Assembly (NCBI RefSeq): GCF_026212465.1
Contig: NC_080057.1
Location: forward strand, 12,839,739-12,903,738
Direction: 5' to 3'
DNA: 64,000 bases
Source: Amaranthus tricolor
Taxonomy: Eukaryota > Streptophyta > Magnoliopsida > Caryophyllales > Amaranthaceae
Shown here: positions 13,065 through 26,593 of the stretch, one piece after another
Layout of the letters: each line of letters opens with the position of its first letter
How positions within the stretch are numbered: the stretch's first letter is position 1
Position numbers and translations under genes: made by a program
Notes under the pieces: model-generated
Seen by the model: only the letters and a program-made list of their open reading frames with translations
What the model was told of the DNA's origin: nothing
The model's database searches: none

Positions 13065-16000
13065 TCATAGTTCATCCTTTATTGTTCATTGATCATTCAT
13101 CCGTGTTCATTGTTCATCGTTCATCCTTCATTGATCATTGATCCTTGTTTATTCTTCATCGTTCATTCTTCATTGATCATTCATCCTAGTTCATTCTTCA
13201 TTGATCATTGATCCTTGTTCATTCTTCCTCGTTCATTTTTCATTGATCATTAATCCTTGTTAATTCTTTATCGTTCATTTTTCATTGATCATTGTTCCTT
13301 GTTCATTCTTCATCGTTCATTCTTTATTCATTATTGATCCTTGTTCATTCTTCATCGTTCATTCTTCATTGATCATTGATCCTTCTTCATTCTTCATCGT
13401 TCATTCTTCATTAATCATTAATCCTTGTTCATTGTTCATCGTTTATTGTTCATCGATCATTGATCCTTGTTCATTATTGATCGTTCATTCTTTATTGATC
13501 ATTGATCCTTGTTCATTATTCATCGTTCATTTTTCATTGATCATTGGTGCTTGTTCATCCTTCATCGCTTATTCTTCATTGATCATTCATCCTTTTTCAT
13601 TGTGCATCGTTTATTGTTCATTGATCATTGATCCTTGTTTATTCTTCATCGTTCATTCTTCATTGATCATTGATCCTTGTTCATTCTTCATTGATCATTG
13701 ATCCTTGTTCATTCTTCCTCGTTCATTTTTCATTGATCATTAATCCTTGTTAATTCTTTATCGTTCATTCTTCATTGATCATTGATCTTTGATCATTCTT
13801 CATCGTTCATTCTTTATTCATCATTCATCCTTGTTCATTCTTCATCGTTCATTCTTCATTGATCATTGATCCTTCTTCATTCTTCATCATTCATTCTTCA
13901 TTGATCATTAAATCTAGTTCATTGTTCATCGTTTATTGTTCATGGTTCATTGATCCTTGTTCATTCTTGATCGTTCATTCTTCATTGATCATTGATCTTT
14001 GTCCATTATTTATCGTTCTATTTTCATTGATCATTGATCCTTTTCATTCTTCATCGTTCATTCTTCATTGATCGTTGATAGTTAGTAATTTTTCATCGTT
14101 TATTCTTCATTGATCAATTATCCTTTTTCATTGTTCATCGTTTATTGTTCATTGATCATTGATCCTTGTTCATTCTTCATCGTTCCTTCTTTATTGATCA
14201 TCGATCCTAGTTCTTTCTTCATCGTTCATTCTTCATTGATCATTGATGCTTGTTCCTTGTTCATTGTTCATTGTTCATTGATCATTGATCCTTGTTCATT
14301 CTTCATCGTTTATTCTTCATTGATCATTGATCCTTGTTCATTCATCATCGTTAATTCTTCATTGATTAATGATCCTTTTCATTCTTCATCTTTCATTGTT
14401 CAATGATGGTTAATCCTTCTTCATTCTTCATCTTTCATTCCTTATTGATCATTAATCCTTTTTCATTGTTCATCGTTTATTGTTCATTGATCATTGATCC
14501 TTGTTCATTCTTCATCGTTCATTCTTCATTGATCATTGATCCTAGTTCATTCTTGTTCGTTCATTCTTCATTGATCATTGATCTTTGTTCATTCCTCATC
14601 GTTCATTCTTCATTGATCATTGATCGTTGTTCATTCATCATTGATCATTGAACATTGATCATTCTTCATTGCTAAGTGTTCCATGTTCATTCTTCATTGA
14701 TCATTTATCCTTGTTCATTGATCATCGTTCATTCCTGATTGATCATTAATCCTTGTTTATAGTTCATCCTTTATTGTTCATTGATCATTCATCCGTGTTC
14801 ATTATTTATCGTTCATCCTTCATTGATCATTGATCCTTGTTTATTCTTCATCGTTCATTCTTCATTGATCATTCATCCTAGTTCATTCTTCATTGATCCT
14901 TGTTCATTCTTCGTTCATTTTTCATTGATCATTAATCCTTGTTAATTCTTTATCGTTCATTTTTCATTGATCATTGTTCCTTGTTCATTCTTCATCGTTC
15001 ATTCTTTATTCATTATTGATCCTTGTTCATTCTTCATCGTTCATTCTTCATTGATCATTGATCCTTCTTCATTCTTCATCGTTCATTCTTCATTAATCAT
15101 TAATCCTTGTTCATTGTTCATCGTTTATTGTTCATCGATCATTGATCCTTGTTCATTCTTGATCGTTCATTCTTCATTGATCATTGATCCTTGTTCATTA
15201 TTCATCGTTCATTTTTCATTGATCATTGGTGCTTGTTCATCCTTCATCGCTTATTCTTCATTGATCATTCATCCTTTTTCATTGTGCATCGTTTATTGTT
15301 CATTGTTCATTGATCCTTGTTTATTCTTCATCGTTCATTCTTCATTGATCATTGATCCTAGTTCATTCTTCATTGATCATTGATCCTTGTTCATTCTTCC
15401 TCGTTCATTTTTCATTGATCATTAATCCTTGTTAATTCTTTATCGTTCATTCTTCATTGATCATTGATCTTTGATCATTCTTCATCGTTCATTCTTTATT
15501 CATCATTCATCCTTGTTCATTCTTCATTGATCATTGATCCTTCTTCATTCTTCATCGTTCATTCTTCATTGATCATTAAATCTAGTTCATTGTTCATCGT
15601 TTATTGTTCATGGTTCATTGATCCTTGTTCATTCTTGATCGTTCATTCTTCATTGATCATTGATCTTTGTCCATTATTTATCGTTCTATTTTCATTGATC
15701 ATTGATCCTTTTCATTCTTCATCGTTCATTCTTCATTGATCGTTGATAGTTAGTAATTTTTCATCGTTTATTCTTCATTGATCAATTATCCTTTTTCATT
15801 GTTCATCGTTTATTGTTCATTGATCATTGATCCTTGTTCATTCTTCATCGTTCCTTCTTTATTGATCATCGATCCTAGTTCTTTCTTCATCGTTCATTCT
15901 TCATTGATCATTGATGCTTGTTCCTTGTTCATTGTTCATTGTTCATTGATCATTGATCCTTGTTCATTCTTCATCGTTTATTCTTCATTGATCATTGATC

Positions 16001-17756
16001 CTTGTTCATTCATCATCGTTAATTCTTCATTGATTAATGATCCTTTTCATTCTTCATCTTTCATTGTTCAATGATGGTTAATCCTTCTTCATTCTTAATC
16101 TTTCATTCCTTATTGATCATTAATCCTTTTTCATTGTTCATCGTTTATTGTTCATTGATCATTGATCCTTGTTCATTCTTCATCGTTCATTCTTCATTGA
16201 TCATTGATCCTAGTTCATTCTTGTTCGTTCATTCTTCATTGATCATTGATCTTTGTTCATTCCTCATCGTTCATTCTTCATTGATCATTGATCGTTGTTC
16301 ATTCATCATTGATCATTGAACATTGATCATTCTTCATTGCTCAGTGTTCCATGTTCATTCTTCATTGATCATTTATCCTTGTTCATTGATCATCGTTCAT
16401 TCCTGATTGATCATTAATCCTTGTTTATAGTTCATCCTTTATTGTTCATTGATCATTCATCCGTGTTCATTGTTCATCGTTCATCCTTCATTGATCATTG
16501 ATCCTTGTTTATTCTTCATCGTTCATTCTTCATTGATCATTCATCCTAGTTCATTCTTCATTGATCATTGATCCTTGTTCATTCTTCGTTCATTTTTCAT
16601 TGATCATTAATCCTTGTTAATTCTTTATCGTTCATTTTTCATTGATCATTGTTCCTTGTTCATTCTTCATCGTTCATTCTTTATTCATTATTGATCCTTG
16701 TTCATTCTTCATCGTTCATTCTTCATTGATCATTGATCCTTCTTCATTCTTCATCGTTCATTCTTCATTAATCATTAATCCTTGTTCATTGTTCATCGTT
16801 TATTGTTCATCGATCATTGATCCTTGTTCATTCTTGATCGTTCATTCTTCATTGATCATTGATCCTTGTTAATTATTCATCGTTCATTTTTCATTGATCA
16901 TTGGTGCTTGTTCATCCTTCATCGCTTATTCTTCATTGATCATTCATCCTTTTTCATAGTGCATCGTTTATTGTTTATTGATCATTGATCCTTGTTTATT
17001 CTTCATCGTTCATTCTTCATTGATCATTGATCCTAGTTCATTCTTCATTGATCATTGATCCTTGTTCATTCTTCCTCGTTCATTTTTCATTGATCATTAA
17101 TCCTTGTTAATTCTTTATCGTTCATTCTTCATTGATCATTGATCCTTGATCGTTCTTCATCGTTCATTCTTTATTCATCATTGATCCTTGTTCATTCTTC
17201 ATCGTTCATTCTTCATTGATCATTGATCCTTCTTCATTCTTCATCGTTCATTCTTCATTGATCATTAAATCTAGTTCATTGTTCATCGTTTATTGTTCAT
17301 GGTTCATTGATCCTTGTTCATTCTTGATCGTTCATTCTTCATTGATCATTGATCTTTGTCCATTATTTATCGTTCATTTTTCATTGATCATTGATCCTTT
17401 TCATTCTTCATCGTTCATTCTTCATTGATTGTTGATAGTTAGTAATTCTTCATCGTTTATTCTTCATTGATCAATTATCCTTTTTCATTGTTCATCGTTT
17501 ATTGTTCATTGATCATTGATCCTTGTTCATTCTTCATCCTTCCTTCTTCATTGATCATCGATCCTAGTTCTTTCTTCATCGTTCATTCTTCATTGATCAT
17601 TGATGCTTGTTCCTTGTTCATTGTTCATTGTTCATTGATCATTGATCCTTGTTCATTCTTCATCGTTTATTCTTCATTGATCATTGATCCTTGTTCATTC
17701 ATTATCGTTCATTCTTCATTGATCATTGATCCTTTTCATTCTTCATCTTTCATTGT
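13065..17756 (+). repeat. HOR-A array, block 2 (units A4', A5', A6')
   Basis: The landmark TCAATGATGGTTAATCC occurs at 14,400 and 16,068, and the A/B boundary landmark at 17,757. Lengths are 1,335 bp (partial A4'), 1,668 bp (A5') and 1,689 bp (A6'). A5' has the alpha features GCTAAGTG and the missing ATCATTG heptamer. It also has a 14-bp deletion near 15,524 that removes one H2-H3 pair. A6' has the gamma features of A6. Confidence 0.92.
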
Positions 17757-19083
17757 TCAATGATCCTTATTCCTTGTTCATTGTTCATTGTTTATTCTTC
17801 ATTTATCATTTATCCTTTTTCATTGTTCATCGTTTATTCTTCATTGATCATTGATCCTTGTTCATTCTTCATCGTTCATTCTTCATTGATCATCGATCCT
17901 AGTTCATTCTTCATCGTTCATTCTTCATTGGTCATTGATCCTTCTTCATTCTTCAACGTTCATTCTTCATTAATCATTAATCCTTGTTCATTGTTCATCG
18001 TTTATTGTTCATTGATCATTGATCCTTGTTCATTCTTGATCGTTCATTCTTCATTGATCATTGATCATTGATCGTTGTTCATTATTCATCGTTCATTCTT
18101 CATTGATCATTGATCCTTGTTCATTTTTCATCGTTCATTTTTCATTGATCCTTGATAGTTAGTAATTCTTCATCGTTTATTATTCATTATTCATTACTCT
18201 TTCTTCATTCTTCATCATTCATTCTTCAATGATCATTGATCCTTTTTCATTCTTCATCGTTCATTGTTCATTGATCATTAATCTTTGTTTATTCTTGATT
18301 GATGATTAATCCTTGTTCATAGTTCATCGTTCATTGTTCATTGATAATTGATCCGTTTTCATTCTTCATCGTTCATTCTTCTATGATCATTGATCGTTAT
18401 TAATTCTTCATCGTTTTATATTCATTGATCATTACTCCTTGTTCATTCTTCATTGTTCATAATTCAATGATCATTAATCCTTTTTCATTGTTCATCGTTT
18501 TTTGTTCATTGTTCATTGATCCTTGTTCATTCTTCATCATTCATTCTTCATTCTTCATTGATCATTGGTCTTAGTTCTTTCTTCATCGTTCATTCTTCAT
18601 TGATCATTGATGCTTGTTCCTTGTTCATTTTCATTGTTCATTATTCATTGATCCTTGTTCATTCTTCATTGATCATTGATCCTTGTTCATTCATTATCGT
18701 TCATTCTTCATTGATCATTGATAGTTTTTATACTTCATGTTTCATTGTACAATGATCGTTATTCCTTGTTCATTCTTCATCGTTTATTCTTCATTGATCA
18801 TTTATCCTTTTTCATTGTTCATCGTTTATTGTTCATTGATCATTGATCCTTGTTCATTCTTCATCGTTCCTTCTTCATTGATCATCGATCCTAGTTCTTT
18901 CTTCATCGTTCATTCTTCATTGATTATTGATACTTGTTCCTTATTCATTGTTCATTGTTCATTGATAATTGATCCTTGTTCATTCTTCATCATTTATTCT
19001 TCATTGATCATTGATCCTTGTTCATTAATTATCGTTCATTCTTCATTGATCATTGATCCCTTTCATTGTTCATCTTTCATTGT
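17757..19083 (+). repeat. HOR-B unit B1' (1,327 bp, long form)
   Basis: This is the duplicate of 10,774-12,100. It keeps the GATAATTGATCCG and CTTCTATGATC segment near 18,340-18,395. It differs from B1 at a few sites, such as CATTACTCCTTGTTC near 18,431 against CATTAATCCTTGTAC in B1. Confidence 0.9.
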
Positions 19084-20333
19084 TCAATGATCATTATTCC
19101 TTGTTCATTCTTCATCGTTTATTCTTCATTGGTCATTTATCCTTTTTCATTGTTCATCGTTTATTGTTCATTGATCATTGATCCTTGTTCATTCTTTATC
19201 GTTCATTCTTCATTGATCATCGATCCTAATTCATTCCACATCGTTCATTCTTCATTGGTCATTGATGCTTCTTCATTCTTCAACGTTCATTCTTCATTAA
19301 TCATTAATCCTTGTTCATTGTTCATCGTTTATTGTTCATTGATCATTGATCCTTGTTCATTCTTGATCGTTCATTCTTCATTGATCATTGATCATTGATC
19401 GTTGTTCATTATTCATCGTTCATTTTTCATTGATAATTAATCCTTGTTCATTCTTCATCGTTCATTTTTCATTGATCTTTGATAGTTAGTTATTCTTCAT
19501 CGTTTATTATTCATTATTCATTTCTCTTTCTTCATTCTTCATCGTTCATTGTTCATTGATCATTGATCCTTTTTCATTCTTCATCATTCATTTTTCATTG
19601 ATCATTAATCTTTGTTCATGCTTGATTGATGATTAATCCTTGTTCATTGATCGTTATTAATTCTTCATCGTTTATTATTCATTGATCATTACTCATTGTT
19701 CATTCTTCATTGTTCATAATTCAATGATCATTAATCCTTTTTCATTGTTCATCGTTTTTTGTTCATTGTTCATTGATCCTTGTTCATTCTTCATCGTTCA
19801 TTCTTCATTGATCATTGGTCTTAGTTCTTTCTTCATCGTTCATTCTTCATTGATCATTGATGCTTGTTCCTTGTTCATTTTCATTGTTCATTGTTCATTG
19901 ATCCTTGTTCATTCTTCATTGATCATTGATCCTTGTTCATTCATTATCGTTCATTCTTCATTGATCATTGATAGTTTTTATACTTCATGTTTCATTGTAC
20001 AATGATCGTTATTCCTTGTTCATTCTTCATCGTTTATTCTTCATTGATCATTTATCCTTTTTCATTGTTCATCGTTTATTGTTCATTGATCATTGATCCT
20101 TGTTCATTCTTCATCGTTCCTTCTTCATTGATCATCGATCCTAGTTCTTTCTTCATCGTTCATTCTTCATTGATTATTGATACTTGTTCCTTATTCATTG
20201 TTCATTGTTCATTGATAATTGATCCTTGTTCATTCTTCATCATTTATTCTTCATTGATCATTGATCCTTGTTCATTAATTATCGTTCATTCTTCATTGAT
20301 CATTGATCCCTTTCATTGTTCATCTTTCATTGT
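19084..20333 (+). repeat. HOR-B unit B2' (1,250 bp, short form)
   Basis: The 77-bp loss shows at about 19,650, where CCTTGTTCATTGATCG directly joins the two flanks seen apart in B1'. The right boundary of the 7-kb duplication (about 20,061) falls inside this unit without visible disruption. That fits it being the original, undisturbed continuation. Confidence 0.9.
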
Positions 20334-21583
20334 TCAATGATCATTATTCCTTGTTCATTCTTCATCGTTTATTCTTCATTGGTCATTTATCCTTTGTCAT
20401 TGTTCATCGTTTATTGTTCATTGATCATTGATCCTTGTTCATTCTTTATCGTTCATTCTTCATTGATCATCGATCCTAATTCATTCCACATCGTTCATTC
20501 TTCATTGGTCATTGATCCTTCTTCATTCTTCAACGTTCATTCTTCATTAATCATTAATCCTTGTTCATTGTTCATCGTTTATTGTTCATTGATCATTGAT
20601 CCTTGTTCATTCTTGATCGTTCATTCTTCATTGATCATTGATCATTGATCGTTGTTCATTATTCATCGTTCATTTTTCATTGATAATTGATCCTTGTTCA
20701 TTCTTCATCGTTCATTTTTCATTGATCTTTGATAGTTAGTTATTCTTCATCGTTTATTATTCATTATTCATTTCTCTTTCTTCATTCTTCATCGTTCATT
20801 GTTCATTGATCATTGATCCTTTTTCATTCTTCATCATTCATTTTTCATTGATCATTAATCTTTGTTCATGCTTGATTGATGATTAATGCTTGTTCATTGA
20901 TCGTTATTAATTCTTCATCGTTTATTATTCATTGATCATTACTCATTGTTCATTCTTCATTGTTCATAATTCAATGATCATTAATCCTTTTTCATTGTTC
21001 ATCGTTTTTTGTTCATTGTTCATTGATCCTTGTTCATTCTTCATCGTTCATTCTTCATTGATCATTGGTCTTAGTTCTTTCTTCATCGTTCATTCTTCAT
21101 TGATCATTGATGCTTGTTCCTTGTTCATTTTCATTGTTCATTGTTCATTGATCCTTGTTCATTCTTCATTGATCATTGATCCTTGTTCATTCATTATCGT
21201 TCATTCTTCATTGATCATTGATAGTTTTTATACTTCATGTTTCATTGTACAATGATCGTTATTCCTTGTTCATTCTTCATCGTTTATTCTTCATTGATCA
21301 TTTATCCTTTTTCATTGTTCATCGTTTATTGTTCATTGATCATTGATCCTTGTTCATTCTTCATCGTTCCTTCTTCATTGATCATCGATCCTAGTTCTTT
21401 CTTCATCGTTCATTCTTCATTGATCATTGATACTTGTTCCTTATTCATTGTTCATTGTTCATTGATAATTGATCCTTGTTCATTCTTCATCATTTATTCT
21501 TCATTGATCATTGATCCTTGTTCATTAATTATCGTTCATTCTTCATTCATCATTGATTCTTTTCATTGTTCATCTTTCATTGT
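20334..21583 (+). repeat. HOR-B unit B3' (1,250 bp, short form)
   Basis: This unit is nearly identical to B2' at an offset of 1,250 bp. Private changes include CCTTTGTCATTG near 20,391 and GATTAATGCTTG near 20,881. Confidence 0.9.
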
Positions 21584-22795
21584 TCAATGATCGTTATTCC
21601 TTGTTCATTCTTCATCGTTTATTCTTCATTAGTCATTTATCCTTTTTCATTGTTCATCGTTTATTGTTCATTGATCGTTGATCCTTGTTCATTCTTCATC
21701 GTTCATTCTTCATTGATCATCGATCCTAATTCATTCTACATCGTTCATTCTTCATTGGTCATTGATCCTTCTTCATTCTTCAACGTTTATTCTTCATTAA
21801 TCATTAATCCTTGTTCATTGTTCATCGTTTATTGTTCATTGATCATTGATCCTTGTTCATTCTTGATCGTTCATTCTTCATTGATCATTGATCATTGATC
21901 GTGGTTCATTATTCATCGTTCATTTTTCATTGATAATTGATCCTTGTTCATTCTTCATCGTTTATTTTTCATTGATCCTTGATAGTTAGTTATTCTTCAT
22001 CGTTTATTATTCATTATTCATTTCTCTTTCTTCATTCTTCATCGTTCATTCTTCAATGATCATTGATCCTTTTTCATTCTTCATCATTCATTTTTTATTG
22101 ATCATTAATCTTTGTTCATGCTTGATTGATGATTAATCCTTGTTCATTGATCGTTATTAATTCTTCATCGTTTATTATTCATTGATCATTACTCATTGTT
22201 CATTCATCATTGTTCATAATTCAATGATCATTAATCCTTTTTCATTGTTCATCGTTTTTTGTTCATTGTTCATTGATCCTTGTTCATTCTTCATCGTTCA
22301 TTCTTCATTGATCATTGGTCTTAGTTCTTTCTTCATCGTTCATTCTTCATTGATCATTGATGCTTGTTCCTTGTTCATTTTCATTGTTCATTGTTCATTG
22401 ATCCTTGTTCATTCTTCATCGTTTATTCTTCATTGATCATTGATCCTTGTTCATTCATTATCGTTCATTCTTCATTAATCATTGATCATTTTTATACTTC
22501 ATCTTTCATTGTTCAATGATCGTTATTCCTTGTTCATTCTTCATCGTTTATTCTTCATTGATCATTTATCCTTTTTCATTGTTCATCGTTTATTGTTCAT
22601 TGATCATTGATCCTTGTTCATTGTTCATCGTTCCTTCTTTCATTGATCATCGATCCTAGTTCTTTCTTCATCGTTCATTCTTCATTGATCATTAATGCTT
22701 GTTCCTTTTTCATTGTTCATTGTTTATCCTTGTTCATTCAATATCGTTCATTCTTCATTGATCATTGATCCTTTTCATTCTTCATCTTTCATTGT
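21584..22795 (+). repeat. HOR-B unit B4' (1,212 bp, diverged edge copy)
   Basis: The first two thirds follow B3' with scattered changes, for example CGTGGTTC near 21,900. Beyond 22,420 the unit changes: the marker becomes ATTTTTATACTTCATC near 22,489, and an irregular CTTCTTTCATTGATC appears near 22,636. The end is compressed to GTTTATCCTTGTTCATTC near 22,722. Confidence 0.85.
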
Positions 22796-23624
22796 TCAAT
22801 GATCGTTATTCCTTGTTCATTGTTCATCGTTTATTGTTCATTGATCATTGATCCTTTTTCATTGTTCATCGTTTATGGTTCATTGATCATTGATCCTTGT
22901 TAATTATTCATCGTTCATTCTTCATTTATCATTGATCCTTCTTCATTCTTCATTCTTCATCGTTCATTCTTCATTAATCAGTAATCCTTGTTTATTGGTC
23001 ATCGTTTATTGTTCATTGATCATTGATCGTTTTTCATTCTTGATCGTTCATTCTTCATTGGTCATTGATCCTTGTTCATTATTTATCGTTCATTTTTCAT
23101 TGATCATCGATCCTTGTTCATTCTTCATCGTTCATTCTTCATTGATCCTTGATAGTTAGTAATTCTTCATCGTATTGATTAATCATTACTCTTTGTTCAT
23201 TCTTAATCGTTCATTCTTCATCGTTCATTGTTCATTCATGATTAATCTTTGTTCATTCTTCATTGATCATTAATGCTTGTTCATAGTTCATCGTTTATTG
23301 TTCATTGATAATTGATCCGTTTTCATTCTTCATCGTTCATTCTTCAATGATCATTGATCGTTATTAATTCTTCATCGTTTATTATTCATTGATCATTACT
23401 CCTTGTTCATTCTTCATCGTTCAATCTTCAATGATCATTAATCCTCTTTCATTATTCATCGTTTATTGTTCATTGATCATTGATCCTTGTTCATTCTTCA
23501 TCGTTCATTCTTCGTTGACCATTAGTCCTAGTTCATTATTCATCGTTCAATCTTCATCGATCATTGATGCTTGTTGCTTCTTCATTCTTTATTCTTCATT
23601 GATCATTGATCCTTGTTCATTCTT
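22796..23624 (+). repeat. Transition between HOR-B and HOR-C (diverged satellite, no HOR copy)
   Basis: Heptamer satellite continues here but is not part of a regular higher-order array. It holds the shared landmarks in order: CCTTGATAGTTAGTAATTC near 23,145, GATAATTGATCCG near 23,308 and GATCGTTATTAATTC near 23,355. It has irregular words such as CGTATTGATTAATC near 23,172. The 23,150-23,400 stretch resembles the start of region D near 44,780-45,060 more than it resembles HOR-C. No gene was seen. Confidence 0.8.
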
Positions 23625-26593
23625 CATGGTTTATTTTTCTTTGATCATTGATCCTTGTTCATTCATCATCGTTAATTCTTTTTTGATTATTGATCCTTTT
23701 CATTCTTCATCTTTCTTTGTTCAATGATCGTTAATCCTTGTTCATTCTTCATCGTTCAATCTTTATTGATCATTAATCCTTTTTCATTGTTCATCGTTTA
23801 TTGTTAATTGATCATTGATCCTTGTTCATTCTTCATCGTTCATTCTTCATTGATCATTGATCCTAGTTCATTCTTCTTCGTTCATTCTTCATTGATCATT
23901 GATCCTTGTTCATTCTTCATCGTTCATTCTTCATTCATCATTGATCCTTGTTCATTCATCGTTGATCAATGATCCTTGATCATTCTTCATCGTTCATTCT
24001 TCATTGATCAGTGTTCCATGTTCATTCTTCGTTGATCATTTATCCTTGTTCATTCTTCATCGTTCATTCTTGATTAATCATTAATCCTTGTTTATAGTTC
24101 ATCGTTTATTGTTCATTGATCATTGATACGCGTTAGTTCTTCATCGTTCATCCTTCATTGATCATTGGCGCTTGTTCATTCTTCATCGTTTATTCTTCAT
24201 TGATCATTGATCCTTTTTCATTGTGCATCGTTTATTGTTCATTGATCATTGATCCTTGTTTATTCTTCATCGTTCATTCTTCATTGATCTTTGATCCTAG
24301 TTCATTCTTCATTGATCATTGATCCTTGTTCATTCTTCCTCGTTCATTTTTCATTGTTCAATCCTTGTTAGTTTTTATCGTTCATTCTTCATTGATCATT
24401 GATCCTTGGTCATTATTCATCGTGTATTCATCATTGATCATTGATCCTTGTTCATTCTTCATTGATCATTGATCCTTGTTCATTCTTCATCGTTCATTCT
24501 TTATTCTTTATTCATCATTAATCATTGTTCATTGTTCATCGTTCATTCTTCATTGATCATTGATCCTTCTTCATTCTTTATCGTTCATTGTTCATTAATC
24601 ATTAATCCTTGTTCATTGTTCATCGTTTATTGTTCGTTGATCGTTGATCCTTGTTCATTCTTGATCTTTCATTCTTTATTGATTATTGATCATTGTTCAT
24701 TATTCATCGTTTATTTTTCATTGATAATTGATCCTTGTTCATTCTTGATCGTTCATTCTTCAATGATCATTGATCCTTTTTCATACTTCATCGCTCATTG
24801 TTCATTGATCATTAATCTTTGTTCATTCTTGATTGATCATTAATCCTTGTTCATAGTTCATCGTTTATTGTTCATTGATAATTAATCCATTTTCATTCTT
24901 CATCGTTCATTCTTCTATGATCATTGATCGTTATTAATTCTTCATCGTTTATTATTCATTAATCATTACTCCTTTTTCATTTTTCATTGTTCATTCTTCA
25001 ATAATCATTAATAATTTTCATTATCCATCGTTTATTGTTCATTGTTCATTGATCCTTGTTCATTCTTCATCATTCATTCTTCATTGATCATTGGTCCTAG
25101 TTCTTTCTTCATCGTTCATTCTTCATTGATCATTGAAGCATGTTCCTTATTCGTTGTTCATTGTTCATTCATCATTGATCCTTGTTCATTCTTCATCGTT
25201 TATTCTTCAATGATCATTGATCCTTATTCATTCATTATCGTTCATTCTTCATTGATCATTGATTCTTTTCATTCTTCATCTTTCATTGTTCGATAATCGT
25301 TATTCCTTGTTCATTCTTCATCGTTTATTCTTCATTGATCATTTAACCTTTTTCATTGTTCATCGTTTATTGTTCATTGATCATTGATCTTTGTTCATTC
25401 TTCATCGTTCATTCTTCGTTGATCATTGGTACTAGTTCATTATTCATCGTGCATTCTTCATTGATCATTGATGCTTGTTTCTTCTTCATTGATCATTGAT
25501 CGTTGTTCATTCTTCATGGTTTATTCTTCATTGATCATTGATCCTTGTTCATTCATCATCGTTAATTTTTTATTGATTATTGATCCTTTTCATTCATCAT
25601 CTTTCATTGTTCAACGATTGTTAATCCTTGTTCATTCTTCATCGTTTATTCTTTATTGATCATTAATCCTTTTTCATTGTTCATTGTTTATTGTTAATTG
25701 ATCATTTATCCTTGTTCATTCTTCATCGTTCATTCTTCATTGATTATTTTGATCCTAGTTCATTCTTCTGCGTTTATTCTTCATTAATCATTGATCCTTG
25801 TTCATTCCTCATCGTTCATTCTTCATTGATCATTGATCCTTGTTCATTCATCATTGATCAATGATCCTTGATCATTCTTCATCGTTCATTCATCATTGAT
25901 CAGTGTTCCATGTTCATTCTTCATTGATCATTTATCCTTGTTCATTCTTCATCGTTCATTCTTGATACATCATTAATCGATGTTTATAGTGCATCGTTTA
26001 TTGTTCATTGATCATTGATCCGTGTTCATTCTTCATCGTTCATCCTTCATTGATCAGTGATGCTTGTTCATTCTTCATCATTTATTCTTCATTGATCATT
26101 CATCCTTTTTAAGTGTGCATCGTTTGTTGTTCATCGATCATTGATCCTTGTTTATTCTTCATCGTTCATACTTCATTGATCGTTGATCCTAGTTCATTCT
26201 TCATTGACCATTGATCCTAGTTCATTCTTCCTCGTTCATTCTTCATTGATCATTGATCTTTGTTAATTCTTTATCGTTCATTCTTCATTGATCATTGATC
26301 CTTGATCATTCTTCATCGTTCATTCTTCATTGATCATTGATCCTTTTTCATTCTTCATTGATCATTGATCCTTCTTCATTCTTCATCGTTCATTCTTTAG
26401 TCATCATTAATCCTTGTTCATTCTTCATCGTTCATTCTTCGTTGATCATTGATACTTCTTCATTCTTCATCGTTCATTCTTCATTAATCTTTAATCCTTG
26501 TTCATTGTTCATCGTTTATTGTTCATTGATCATTGATCCTTGTTCATTCATGATCGTTCATTCTTCATTGATCATTGATCCTTGTTCATTCTT
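23625..26593 (+). repeat. HOR-C unit C1 (2,969 bp)
   Basis: This edge unit has one extra heptamer near 24,503, where TTTATTCTTTATTCATC replaces TTTATTCATC. It has GATCATTGATCCTTTTT near 24,206 where other units read CATTCATCC, and GTTAGTTTTTATCG near 24,368. It shares CTTGATCG near 24,747 with C2 only. The ACGCGT is at 24,128. Confidence 0.93.

Larger units (their letters stand above)
13065..20061 (+). repeat. 7-kb segmental duplication, right copy
   Basis: This copy begins at the B/A junction at about 13,065 and ends where the original B sequence resumes at about 20,061. Relative to the left copy it has one private 14-bp deletion near 15,524 and keeps 14 bp that the left copy lost near 12,380. 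Private substitutions are few, for example GATTGTTGATAG near 17,428. The clean head-to-tail arrangement suggests unequal exchange between a HOR-A unit and a HOR-B unit. Confidence 0.9.
17757..22795 (+). repeat. HOR-B array, block 2 (four units, 1,212-1,327 bp)
   Basis: Boundaries at the TCAATGATC-N-TTATTCC landmark are 17,757, 19,084, 20,334, 21,584 and 22,796, giving units of 1,327, 1,250, 1,250 and 1,212 bp. The marker TTTTTATACTTCATG recurs near 18,725, 19,975 and 21,225, with a degenerate form near 22,490. Only the first unit keeps the 77-bp segment. The middle two are the most alike, and the last is clearly more diverged, as expected at an array edge. Confidence 0.92.
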
